The notes: generated from the letters alone by a model not told the origin. DNA of 64,000 bases from Pardosa pseudoannulata (GCA_032207245.1 CM063502.1:50670117-50734116); one strand, 5' to 3'; counted from the stretch's first letter, positions 25,731 through 38,119 are shown. Program-made: numbers and translations.

Positions 25731-25840
25731 GTAAGTAAGAAACATATTAAACCTGATCTCTTTAAATTATTTTTACGCCTACTTATTATAAGTCATTTTA
25801 TAAACTTTTAAGATATACTTTGGAATATTTGAACACTTTC

Positions 25841-26175
25841 CATGTCAGTAGGAAATGCTCTTCATTTTTACTTTCTAAAAACTAATAAAAAAATGTGTAC
25901 GATTAAGAATTCGCCGCAATTAAGATAATGCCTCGTAATTTAAAAGATTTTTTAAATAAAGTATGTGATGTCACCCTTCTTGTTGCCCCTTCCTCCAAGG
26001 GCAATAGGTCTCGTGTAGAAGAACATATTGTAGCGTTACAAGCTTTCCTGTTATTTGAAATTGAGTTTTTTTCTAATGTTAATCAGTGCTTTTTTTCACT
26101 TAGCAGAAAAAGAATGATTGGGGCAGGTTATGAGCTCTATCTACCTATGGGCTAAAGACTCTGAAAGGTTTCTAC
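25841..26175. other. Left part of the inverted-repeat spacer
   Basis: Contains an unrecognised 75-codon plus-strand frame at 25928-26155 (start MPRNLKDFLNKVCDVTLLVA). It has no identifiable domain and no clear splice sites; coding is possible but unsupported. Confidence 0.2.
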
Positions 26176-26249
26176 GCCAGAGACTGGATTTGAACCCGTG
26201 GAAAGCCATCTTAGTGTCTAAAATGAAGGTTGTGCATCATGTTACTGGC
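26176..26249 (-). tRNA. tRNA-like 74-nt fold, probably a pseudogene
   Basis: Read on the minus strand, GCCAG at the 5' end pairs with CTGGC at the 3' end. A T-arm (ACGGG-TTCAAAT-CCAGT, four of five pairs) carries a perfect B-box GGTTCAAATCC. A six-pair stem (CATTTT/AAGATG) encloses a seven-base loop AGACACT in the anticodon position. The D-arm is poor, U33 is missing and the A-box is not recognisable, so a working tRNA is unlikely. A covariance-model tRNA scan would decide. Confidence 0.4.
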
Positions 26250-26549
26250 CTTTTGTTTTCTAATTTTTATATTCTGACTGAAAACCTAAAAATCAAGGAT
26301 TGTTTGATCTCCGGAACTGTGGTAAATCTGTAGGTATTATAGTGGGAAGTAACTATGTAGTATTTTTGAAATAAATTCTCAACTTCTAATACGTATTTCA
26401 TTGCACATGTATTCTTTCCTGATTTCTGAAATAACGGCCATATTGGATTTCTTTCGTACAAATATGGGGAACATTCTGTCGTCTGCATAGATTGCTATCT
26501 TAAGTCTCAATAAGAGCCATTACAATTGACAAACGTAAATCGTTCACCA

Positions 26550-27330
26550 AATTGAGTGGGAGGAAGCGGTCCCTCCCTGAGTAATCAATATTCCAATTAT
26601 CAATACAGATCAGAGCCCTCTGCTAGGAAGAAGCCCGTACAATATTGCATGATGAATGTAACTAGAAAGTTGAAACAACTGGGTAGCAAGTGAGCTCCCA
26701 ACGCACCCGCCCTTCTAGGTGTAGCTGCTTTATATAATTTTTTTAATGTCCCAAGCCCTCTAGCGGCTGCCAAAACACCCGAAATAGTGCCACCTATCGG
26801 TTGCATGTCAAATTATAAGACTCTGGGAACGATTATACATGGCAGAACAAAAGTTCCCAACCCACCCTCCCTTCTAGGTGTAGTCACTTTTATACATTTC
26901 CTAAGTCAAAAGCCCTCTAGCGGCCAAGAAGAAATTCTCCAACAGCGCCACCTAGCGTGTTACGAAAATCCATTTGGTTGATGTGTCTTGTATCATGACT
27001 ACTGGTTTGGTTTGAAGTACTACGGCCTACTTTTTGCAACACGAAGGTTAATGAGACCGGGACCTACAGCTTAAAGCCGATTCCGAACGGCTACGAACAT
27101 CCATGCCACAGTGGAATTCGAACCCCCGAAGGCCAGCACCCTAACTAATAGGCCACCGTTTGTCCAACATGACTACTAGATAATAAAACGGAGTTACCAT
27201 CCGACCTACCCTTCGAACGGCAGTTTTTTTTTATAGTTTCCGGTGTTAACAGCCCTCTAGTGGCCGAAAACAAATCGGATGACAAAGCCATTTATTGGTC
27301 TTATGTTAAACAATTTGTACGAACGATTGC
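26550..27330. repeat. GC-rich tandem repeat (~140-166 bp) with CTCF-like motifs
   Basis: Four diverged units in the spacer of the large inverted repeat. The motif AGCCCTCT starts at 26614, 26754, 26911 and 27251 (the last after removal of a SINE insertion), usually as CCCTCTAG[CT]GGC. A second motif, GCCACCTA[TG]CG, lies ~33 bases after it at 26787 and 26944. CCCTTCTAGGTGTAG recurs at 26709 and 26869. The complements, for example CCGCTAGAGGGCT, GGCCACTAGAGGGCT and CGCTAGGTGGCGC, fit the core of the CTCF binding motif. Binding is inferred from sequence only. Confidence 0.7.
27004..27167 (-). mobile_element. Full-length family-A SINE inside the tandem repeat
   Basis: Complete minus-strand copy from GGTTTGGTTTG to GGTGGCCTATTAG (head). 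The 10-bp target duplication CATGACTACT occurs at 26994-27003 and 27168-27177. It splits the last unit of the GC-rich tandem repeat. Confidence 0.9.
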
Positions 27331-27446
27331 ACTTAGAGTGGGGTAACTAAGCAGTCCTTACTTCATCAAATACGATCCTGGAGAAAACGTATCAACGTGG
27401 TAAACTCCCAATCATTGCAGTTCATTTACCCTAGCGGTCGACAGTA

Positions 27447-27645
27447 AAACTCTATAAGGGAGCTCAGTCGACAAAGACATCGATCTCAGATTCGGAGCGT
27501 TGCGAGTCCGAACCAAAGATCTGCCGTGTTCATTAATGGCACTTAAAATAGGTTCGTGGTCCTGATGTCTCCGGAGTTCGGGGTTATTCCTTAAGCTACA
27601 CGTTTTCTCTGGATGGCGCCATATGAGTAACAGCTTTCTAGCAGT
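27447..27645 (+). mobile_element. Family-B SINE, partial
   Basis: The head GGGAGCTCAGTCGACAAAG with a B-box-like GCGAGTCCGAAC, and the internal AAAATAGGTTCGTGGTC, match the copies at 56394 and 63765. The 3' half seen in the other copies is missing or replaced after about GGATGGCGCC. No target duplication found. Confidence 0.65.
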
Positions 27646-27959
27646 GTTTGGCATTAATATATCTGTCTACATTGCTAGTTCTAGTGAACAAAAAAGTGAT
27701 AAAACAGTGGTCACCAGAAAAGTATAAAACTTTATTTGTAATTTAGATCCGTTTTATTATAGAAGTAACCGACAGTATAAAACAAGTATCCTAGTAAAAA
27801 GAACATTCTTTCACCAATTTTTCTCGGTCTTACAGAATAGATTTGATTCATACTGTGGTAATAGTCTAATAGATAAATATTAGCTCAAGGGTGGTACTTC
27901 ATCGTGGTCGACAGGACGTTTACGTCGACTTACTCATGAATTCGATAGACAGGAGAATT

Positions 27960-30410
27960 CAGTACTCTATTCCAAAAATGGTCGACTCTTAATCGGATTT
28001 GTAATAAGTCGTACATAAAAACAATCAAATGTTAGTGAAGAAATAAGTTTTAAAATATCTAATACTTACCTTTCTAAATATCGAAAAGATATCCAACCGA
28101 AAAGAGATTATTTAGATATGTGCATTTGCAGTAGACACATACACTAATAAATCTCCATTGGGTACAATTGGACGCGAAATGTTTCCATAAGCATCGAAAC
28201 AAATCATACAATTATAAATTCTTTTGGTGTTAGTACTAAACATGAAATTGACAAATATTAAATTTCTAAATGTATAAAAACCTTTAGGGTTACTCCAACG
28301 AGTGAAATACATTAGAAAGTTATTGAAAATTTAATTTTCTCCCAAAAGCATTTTGACCCACGCATGTTAAGGATATGGAAGCTTTCGGATGGCCAATAAG
28401 TTCTAAAAATCATACAATAAGCAAATAGGTCAACGGGTATCATTACTAATTAAAATACTTTAAAATAGCGATACAATGGATTCAATCAGTTAAGGAAATC
28501 CAATGATTATTGATATTTGTGCATACACGTTTTTAAAAATACGCAAGAAATTTAGTTATAATAAAAAGATATATTGCAAAACAAAATGTAATGGAGAATT
28601 TTTTTTAAAAAATGTGCAATTCCTTATTTATAACCAAATTCTATGAAGATAAATATAATGGTGAATACTGTCGAGATGCCATCTGTGGCCTTAAGCAGTA
28701 GGTGTCGATCCGATTAGTTAATTTATAAAATCGTTACCTACTTTTTTTGCTAAATATGTTAGATGGCAGTTTTAAAGTACTCTTACTTTAAATGTTTTGA
28801 AATATTTATTTTTGGCTTTATGCTGATAAAATCTGGTGTACTCTTTCGATTTTGAATGGCTATCTGTTTTATAGATTAATGATTGATGAAAAAAAATGGC
28901 TAAAATACACAATGATTCGTTAAGATTACGTTTATTGACACAAGTATAAACATAGCAAGTCTTTAATTTGTTATCAGTCTTGTTAAAAGCATTTATACCC
29001 ATTTAAATACTTAATTTCATAATAAAAATATCATTTATCTACAAAATACAAACATTTAACCTTGCAATAAATAACTAAAATGCATTGTCGTATAAATACA
29101 AAATGCTTATTAATATGAAACTAGAATCTTTATTGCTGGTGATATTTATAAAAGCTTCAATACATTTTAGAACTAAATTTTTATTAAGGGAAAAATGAAC
29201 TACACGAAGAATATACAGTGTTTTCAATTTCTTGATGAGATTTAAGGAAATCACTTCCGTATAAAATAAAAATAGTAAAAAATCTACACATTAATTTTAA
29301 GAAAAGATATTACTTCCATTAAAATGATAAAAATGCAATAAATAATTGTTCTCAATGCCACATTGACAATATTACATGCTTACATAATGGCTCTTGTGTT
29401 TTTTGTAAATTAAGCTTATTAAAATAAAGCCTTTTCAAATTAGCGTGACAGACTGTAAAGCAAGAAAAAACATTACGAATATTTCATTTATAGACACTGG
29501 TGTAACAGTAGCCAATTGTTCGGTTATACTAGCTTGAAAACAATCATAATGGACATGCTGTCGTTCATAAAATTTCATGCACCCAACACCCGTTCAATTT
29601 TTAAGAGGATATGATACAAAGAAAGCAAGTTTGTTTGAAGTATTACAGTAAATAATGGAACTGTTTTGTATTTTAGGATCCAATTTAAAGCTAGTCAAGA
29701 AGATAAAGTATTGAAACAAGTATTTTTTTTAATCTGTAAAATGTTTTTAAAATCTCAAGTATTAATATTTTTGCTTCAAAATCCTATTTGAGATCTATTA
29801 AAGCTCCCTATAGAAGTCTGTAAATGAATTTTTAGATACCTCTAGATTTAAATTTTATAAAAGCATTGCTGATACAATGAAACCAAGCATTTTGACAGTT
29901 TTTTGTTATATCAGTGTACAACATAATGAAGCTTCTTTTTGTCTATTCACAGTGTTATCCTATATATTATAAAAAACTATACAAAACGCTTGTATCTTCA
30001 AAACAAAAGAAAAAGAGTAACTTTAGAATTATGAACGCATGGAATTCGAAGGAAAACAAACATTAAAAAAGAGCCGTTTACAGTGCTCATTATTTAAAAA
30101 AAGACCCTATAAATAACGTTATATGCATACATTTAAAAACATTGAAGATTTAGAATTCAAATCTCTCATCCATGTTTTATAATACAGGTCAATTTAAACA
30201 ATTCGATATTTTTTAAGTTAGCATCCTCTTAATTGACTGAGTAGTGCGAAACCAGAGAAAACAATATAAGAATTCACAAACTTTTTTAAAAAATTAGTGT
30301 GTATTTACCTTAGATGTTCTTTTGATAGTTGACTATCGAAAACTTGTTTATACAGTAAGAGAACCCCGTAGCTCTGAATGACCCTCGGCGAACTGATGAA
30401 TGCAGAAAAC
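27960..30410 (-). repeat. Right arm of the large inverted repeat
   Basis: Complement of the left arm 23480-25840 in the same order. Landmarks are the conserved block at 28070-28176, ATAGAATTTGGTTATAAAT (complement near 28635), TAAATGCTTTTAACAAG (near 28990), GGTTAAATGTTTGTATTTTG (near 29050), TCTAGAGGTATCTAAA (near 29840), AATATCGAATTGTTT (near 30200) and AGCTACGGGGTTCT (near 30370). The arms point toward each other across a 2.1-kb spacer. Confidence 0.85.
28070..28312 (-). other. Possible coding segment containing the conserved block, right copy
   Basis: The minus-strand frame at 28112-28312 (66 codons) starts MYFTRWSNPKGFYTFRNLIF and ends RPIVPNGDLLVYVS then NAHI-stop. The last ~20 codons are mirrored in the left arm. 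Conservation continues beyond the stop to AAAG|GTAAGTATT at 28069. The frame upstream of the conserved end is not preserved in the left copy. No family recognised; a noncoding conserved element is equally possible. Confidence 0.3.
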
Positions 30411-30449
30411 ATGACGCCACAGACTTTTAACAAACCGCACTGCCATTTA

Positions 30450-30575
30450 GGGCTGGTCTCACTAATGTCGTTTAGCAGCTAACCGCGATTAACCCATGGC
30501 ACTAACTAATGGTGGTACACAATTTTCCATTTAAACAAAGATTAATCGCAGTTAGGCGTTTGGTGAGACCGGAGC
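30450..30575. mobile_element. 126-bp palindromic MITE (TTA target, PIF/Harbinger-like)
   Basis: Ends GGGCTGGTCTCACTAA and, from the right, GCTCCGGTCTCACCAA are inverted repeats that continue inward (CGATTAA.../...TTAATCG). TTA flanks both sides (30447-30449, 30576-30578). A 3-bp TWA target is typical of PIF/Harbinger elements. There is no coding content. Confidence 0.7.
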
Positions 30576-30578
30576 TTA

Positions 30579-31077
30579 ATCATTAGATAATAAAACGTCA
30601 AATAAATTCTTCTTACAACTGTAAAATACATTTAAAACTTAATGCCCTACTTTCTGTATCATTTTCAGTTCATTGCAGCAGAAAGTTGAGAACAGATTTC
30701 AAATGCCCAGAGGTGTGGCAATAAATTAGTTATTTTAAAATCTTGCACAAGTATAGTAGCGTTTTCAGCAAAATTTAGAGATAACTAAAATTAACAAATG
30801 TGCAAAGCATTTTACAAAAACCATTTTCACGTTCTCAATAATAGAACAAAGGCCTGGACTTACCGTTATAACTAATATGAGATTAACTACGCATTTTATT
30901 AAGCGAATTAGAAGAGGTAACCTTAAAGTCAATGTTGTCTCACAGAGATTAACTCTCTAGTTCAATTGCAAACAGTTTAATATTTGATCAGTTTTTATCG
31001 CTAATTAAGTAATGCAGCCTTAAATTTGCCACACTCACTTTGATGTGGAAAACTTAGTTTTAAATTTAAAATAAGAA
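30579..31077. other. No gene recognised
   Basis: AT-rich sequence between two MITEs. Nothing supportable. Confidence 0.3.
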
Positions 31078-31080
31078 TAA

Positions 31081-31244
31081 GGGTGCTACCATATTACGGT
31101 CGACATATATCACTAGTGACTTCTGCGTCATAATGATGTCAGAAAGGGAAATTTATGGTACTAAATTCCCATCTCTGGTGATTTCTGACGTCATTATGAC
31201 GCAAAAGTCGCCAGTGACATGTCGACTGTAATATGGTAGCACCC
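31081..31244. mobile_element. 164-bp palindromic MITE (TAA target, PIF/Harbinger-like)
   Basis: Nearly the whole element is an inverted repeat: GGGTGCTACCATATTACGGT on the left and GGGTGCTACCATATTACAGT from the right, continuing through GTCGACAT and CTAGTGACTT. TAA lies on both sides (31078-31080 and 31245-31247). The centre is GGGAAATTTATGGTACTAAA. Such a palindrome would form a stable hairpin if transcribed. Confidence 0.85.
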
Positions 31245-32525
31245 TAAATTTAGAATTTATTAATAAGTGGAGCCATAAAATTTTTCTTTTGATTCTCGCA
31301 TTCCAAGTCCTCTAAAAAAGTTTACGTCTTCTTTTAGTTTTACCATTCTTACTTTTGGTAAATTTCCAAATCATATATTGAAACTTTTCTTCATCAAAAA
31401 TTTATATGATGTTTTCTGTACATTAATAGGAGCTTGTGTAAAAGACTATAAATTAGAACTATGATTAAGAGTAGAACACAGAAATATGGTACTTTGAAAT
31501 TTATTCTGAATTCAATTTTCCGAACCCCTACAAACTTCGCTATATTTAAACCTCCAGGTCTGCGTTACAACCTAGCCCTACCCATTTCTTTCAGCATACC
31601 TGTACTATATCCCTCCATGTAGGAATTTGAAACTTTCTTCAAATTTATTTAAGTAGAACAAAAAAAAAATTTTAATTTTTTACTGACTTCGATCTTTTAA
31701 AAACGTAAAAATTTTAAAATATTTACTCTATTGCAACTTGAAATTGTCTAGCTTATTTTTTTTCAATTATAAGAGCAGAGCAGAGGAAAAGAGGATATTG
31801 AATTTTTTTTCCTGACTTCGACTTTTCGAACTACCCAGTACCCTCTTCCTACTCCCTTAAACTCTTTTCATCTCTATTCCCTTACTCTTTCCCCAACCCC
31901 TACCTTATCCCTATCCCCAACCTTACCCTTTTTCGTCATCCTTCCATTTCAAATTTTTCTGATTTAAATACCCGTAGCCATTCCACAAGTGTAAAGTTTC
32001 AATAATGAAAGACTTCTTAGAAAATAAAGTTCATTCGAAGTTTTACGATTTCAGCTAGAGAACACATACATACACAAACTTAGTAATTGCATTGAAAAAC
32101 TTTCTATGTCTGTTTGTAACAACAGATTAATGTGAACGTTCTTTTGATTACTGATAAAATCAAATTTCGTTGGTATAGGAAAGCCCTAGTGAATATAACC
32201 GTACTGTGTATTGAAAAAGATACCACAGACAGCTTAAACTACGACGAAATCATCAACGCTAAAACTAAGAAAATAATGTTATAAATAATTTTTCTCTTTA
32301 TATAATACATACAGATAAAGTTGGTCATTATCTGTATTATTCTTTTCACCCTGAATATATGCTGCATGGATAAAAACATCTATTTTTCTTCTCTATTTGG
32401 TAGAATTGGGGACGCTAGTCAGTTTTCTACTACGACCAAGAAAGAACTTAGTTCCCGGCCTGTTTATGCAAGATACATTTTATATAAGATTCAGCCGGTA
32501 ATGGTGTCCAATATCGAAATATATA
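31245..32525. other. Gene-free stretch with a pyrimidine-rich tract
   Basis: No gene recognised. 31830-31945 is a strongly C/T-biased plus strand (CCCTTACTCTTTCCCCAACC and similar). Confidence 0.4.
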
Positions 32526-33527
32526 CAGTAGAACCTCGATTATCCGAGCTAATTGGGACCGCTAGTATCTCGGATATCGGAAATCTCGGTTAATAGAAAA
32601 CCTGTAATAGAAACCTTCCGTGCTTGCGAATTTAACTAACTTTTAAAGTAGAAAACAATAGAACGTTCTTTAAATGATAAAAATAAACATATATGAACTT
32701 ATAGTTTATAGATAAAAGGATTTAAAAAGAAAATCAACACTAGTAGCAAATTTTAAAAGTAAAATGGAATTTTTCTTAACTATACTTAGTTAAATATCGA
32801 AAGACGCATTTTCAAAAATAACACAAATCTCAAGAAAATATTGTATTTTAAAAATTTAATACACATTAATTTGTTAAATTTGCATTCTTTTAAAAAAGTC
32901 TGTAACCTTTCGTTGCAAAAGTTCAGGATTTCTATCATGGACAGCCCTATCGCGCCGATTTTTGAGCAACAGGAGATCCATCGGTGTAGCATCGTATCTT
33001 TGCTCCAAATATTTTAGGGCAGTTGTCAGTGCTTGAACACCTTCACTATGACTTAAAGTCGTAGAATCCTTAAAGTTCTCATCTTCATTTTCAGCGTCAT
33101 TAATGTCCGTTGAAGGATTAACGGCTTGTATGATTTCTTCATCATTGAGAATTTCAAAATTTGGATATTGATTTTCAATGCCCAGAAACTCGCAAATGTC
33201 CTCTTCCAAAACTTCCTCACATCCTTCAATTCCATTGATGATCTTAAGAAGTTCCTTGTATGTGTATTTTCCGTCTGCTGAGATTCACCCTGTCTCCTCT
33301 TTTCAACAATTATTTTGTTCAATGATTTACGAATTGTATCTGGATTCACTAATTGCCATGCCTAGGCAATCATGTTGTGGGGAAGTAGTGCCTGTAAGAC
33401 GGACAATGAACTAAAATGTGTATCATTTTTTCAAGCTCATTTTGGAAATGAGAAAAAAATTAGACTTCGTTATTGACTCGGTTAACAGAAACCTCAGTTA
33501 ATCGAAGCTCGGTTAATCGAGGTTCTA

Positions 33528-33530
<3 letters not shown>
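32526..33530 (-). mobile_element. pogo/Tigger-like transposon derivative, 1.0 kb
   Basis: Terminal repeats CAGTAGAACCTCGATTATCC (left) and CAGTAGAACCTCGATTAACC (from the right), with inner copies of the TCGGTTAA motif on both sides. TA flanks each end (32524-32525, 33531-33532). At 1.0 kb it is too short for a full ~2.5-kb element and keeps only the 3' end of the gene, so it is an internally deleted, nonautonomous copy. The right TA is followed at once by a (TA)n microsatellite. Confidence 0.88.
32874..33362 (-). pseudogene. pogo/Tigger transposase C-terminal fragment
   Basis: Reading from the right, WQLVNPDTIRKSLNKIIVEK matches the segment after the catalytic core in Tigger/jerky-like transposases. 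A frame change near 33235 follows, then an acidic stretch (DINDAENEDENF), SHSEGVQALTTALKYLEQR and a basic C-terminus ending FFKRMQI. The catalytic D, D and D/E residues and the DNA-binding domain are absent. It is a relic inside the internally deleted element. Confidence 0.8.

Positions 33531-33562
<32 letters not shown>
33531..33562. repeat. (TA)n microsatellite next to the Tigger end
   Basis: About 16 TA repeats directly abut the element end. Confidence 0.93.
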
Positions 33563-35642
<2,080 letters not shown>

Positions 35643-35783
35643 TTTGTGTGTATGTTTACAAAGCAAAAATCACTTTTTTTTCAGAAGTTAATTGCTGCAT
35701 TTTGTGGCATTTTCAAATTTTAAAATAAAAGAAAAAACAATTTTTGCAGTTTTGATTAACACATATACTCCTTTTTTAAATGG

Positions 35784-35960
35784 CCGAATGATGGACGAAC
35801 GGTTAGGTTGCTGGCTTTCGGAACCGGAGTTCTTGGGTTCGAATCCCGCTATGGCATGGGTGTTCGTAGCCGTTCGGATTCGGCTTTAAGCAGTAGGTCC
35901 CTGTCTCATTAACCCTCGTGTTGCAAAGAGTAGACCGTAGCGCTCCAAAACCAAACCAAA
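35784..35960 (+). mobile_element. Full-length family-A SINE
   Basis: Has an intact B-box GGTTCGAATCC and a CAAACC tail. Flanking repeats CCTTTTTTAAATGG (35770-35783) and CCTTTTTTTAAATGG (35961-35975) differ by one T. Confidence 0.92.
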
Positions 35961-35975
35961 CCTTTTTTTAAATGG

Positions 35976-36794
35976 ATGTTTTTTTGCGTTCATTAAAAGC
36001 TATAATTAATGTTAATGAAGTAAAAAGTTTTGTCCATTATGAAGCTTTATGAAACAGTTTAGTAAAACGGAAATTATTTACTTTAAAAAAATGCTTTTTT
36101 TTTCTCTTCCGGACGAAATTTCTGAAAGCAGTAACTGAAAGTAACTACAACTCTCGTAGAGTAGCGAAAATTTATGACACACTGATTACATTTTGATGCT
36201 GATGATAACCTCAGAGCTTGTCATGCTATACAAAACATCTATGGGGGATATCAATAATTCTTATATTTAGAAGTGGCTGAAAAGCTAAATAATATAAGGA
36301 AATGCTACATGAGGAAAACAATGCGACCATTTTTAAATTATAATGAGACTATTTATACTCTAATAGGAAACTAAAAAATCACGCAAGCTAGTGAAAATGA
36401 GAATTTTAATATTATTGTTGACGTAACAAATATTCCTTGCAAGGACAATGTCCAGACAGAGCTTAAGTTTTTGAATAAAACAGTAACTAATATGTTAGTA
36501 GGACTTCCTCAAAGCTGAAAATAAATTAAAAATCTTTGTTATATAGAACTGCGTGATTAACAGTTATTAAAGAAATGTCTACAGAGGAAGAAATATAACG
36601 TAAATGACAGTTTAAGGAACGTTTTATTGAATTTCATTACGGAATCGCCTTCTGTTGGGTAAAAAACATTGCTGTTAGTTTTATAAAGCTATTTAACATC
36701 TTTCTGATAGCACTAAAAGTGCTTACAGTACTAAATAGTACAAAATTGTAGATGCCTAGCTAATTGAAATTGAGCAAATATAAGCGAATAAAAT
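35976..36794. other. No gene recognised
   Basis: AT-rich sequence between a SINE and a solo LTR. Confidence 0.3.
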
Positions 36795-37376
36795 TGTAAA
36801 ACGCCTCGCGCGTCTCCGGCTGCACTTTCGGAAGTCTGCACGCCTCGTTCTATACCTGCCCGCCTATTTTTACTGGAGCAGGTATCTTGGGTTCGCTTAA
36901 AGCCTATGTGGCCGACAATCAATCACAGCAGCGACAAAACTCTTGACTAAACATTTATTATTAAGAAGATTTTCAAAAAAAAAAAAAAAAAAAAAAACTT
37001 AAGTACACTTCAATTCATACTCGAACAGGGCTCAAATAAGACCGAGGACAAAAATAAACTGTGCCGAGCGGACAAACACCTCCCTCGGTCTCCCCTCCTT
37101 TCCGAAGAATAATCTCCTTTCCCCGTCGTTCTGACCGGGCAACTCTTTTTTACCCCTCTTCGTGAGGGCCGGGGAGAACCCCCCCCTCGGTCAAGTTTTC
37201 GCCTCCACGGGAAAATGTCCGCAGCTGGCTCGGGCGGAATCGCATCTCTCGCCCCCCTCCTGTAGAACTTCATGGAACATAGCTTGCCCACCTTCTGTCG
37301 GGGTGTCTGTCTTCGGCCGCCGAAAAAATCCAGGGGGCCATGTAAAACCAACTCGAGTCTTGAGTCTAGTATTACA
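36795..37376 (-). mobile_element. Solo LTR of a retrotransposon
   Basis: 582 bp beginning TGTAAAACGCC and ending CTAGTATTACA, so the ends are TG...CA and form a short inverted repeat TGTAA/TTACA. AAAAT (36790-36794) and CAAAT (37377-37381) flank it, a 5-bp target duplication with one mismatch. On the minus strand an AATAAA signal (AATAATAAATG) precedes the GC-rich 3' part, as in an LTR. An A22 run lies at about 36971-36992. No gag or pol sequence is nearby, so recombination between two LTRs probably removed the body. Proline- and arginine-rich frames at 37010-37392 are by-products of GC-rich LTR sequence. Confidence 0.72.
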
Positions 37377-37453
37377 CAAATATTTTAAATGACAATATTT
37401 TCAAAACCTCAACAACTTAATCAAAAACTCAATATGTGATGGTGATATATTAA

Positions 37454-38115
37454 CCCTTTGAAGGTCACTATTATAAATTCTTTGGGTTTTAATGAATTTA
37501 GTTCATAAATGGTATCTATGAGTTTTATAAATGTAAATGCATATTTTTTTTTTACATTTTTGAGGGTTTGTTAAAGTGCAAAATCCAGCCCCTTGTAACG
37601 AGTGAAAATGATTTTTTAAAGGTTTAATTATGCTGCGGGAACAATGATTATTATCTAAAAGAGTATGATAAAGAAAAAGTAACCAATTTACAGCCGAAAG
37701 ATGGCCATATAGTACAGAGCTGCTTTTAGATACCGGAATTCATGGATTAAAATCGCACTGCAGGTATAGATGTTCGTAGCAATTCGGAATCGGTCTTAAG
37801 CTGTAGGTTTCAATTTTATTCATCCTCTTGTTGAAAGACAGTAGACCCTACCAACCATAAAAAATTTATAAGTGTTGTTTGGATAAAGATTTATTTGGGT
37901 TTTAAGTAAAAAAAAAATAAAAAAAATCATATTGACTTTTCCAGGTAAAGTATGTTTAACCACGTGTATTTCAAATGAAGTATAGAGCTCTTATACTGTT
38001 GTGATTTGGAAATGTCATAAACATAGAAAACCTTAAAAGTCCATCCCATGTCTTTCAAAAGCAGAGAAAGAATTTAACAAGTGGTTTCGCTCCGAAACCA
38101 TTGTCCGTTAAAGGG
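37454..38115. mobile_element. piggyBac-like element with TTAA flanks and nested SINE
   Basis: TTAA at 37450-37453 and 38116-38119; ends CCCTTTGAAGG and, from the right, CCCTTTAACGG. No transposase. It contains the degraded SINE at 37692-37857, so the SINE is younger than this element. Confidence 0.6.
37692..37857 (+). mobile_element. Degenerate family-A SINE
   Basis: Recognisable from GCCGAAAGATGGCCATATAG through TGTTCGTAGCAATTCGGAAT and TAAGCTGTAGGTTTC to AGTAGACCCTACCAACC. Many substitutions; the B-box is lost. No clear target duplication. One of the oldest copies of the family here. Confidence 0.75.
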
Positions 38116-38119
38116 TTAA

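Larger units (their letters stand above)
23480..25840 (+). repeat. Left arm of a large inverted repeat
   Basis: This ~2.36-kb stretch aligns in order, with indels, to the complement of 27960-30410. Shared landmarks include AGCTACGGGGTTCT (about 23548), GATCAACTATC, AATTCTTATAT, AATATCGA-TTGTTT, TCTAGAGGTATCTAAA (about 24107), GGTTAAATGTTTGTATTCTG (about 24436), ATAAATGCTTTTAA (about 24507), CTCATAGAATTT-GTTATAAAT (about 24829) and a highly similar block at 25625-25730. A SINE at 24890-25059 interrupts only this arm. Most of the arm is well diverged, so the duplication is old. Confidence 0.85.

Noticed and set aside
37010..37392. 113-, 76- and 62-codon R/P/G-rich frames
   Set aside because: They overlap on both strands inside a GC-rich solo LTR; long frames are expected by chance there.
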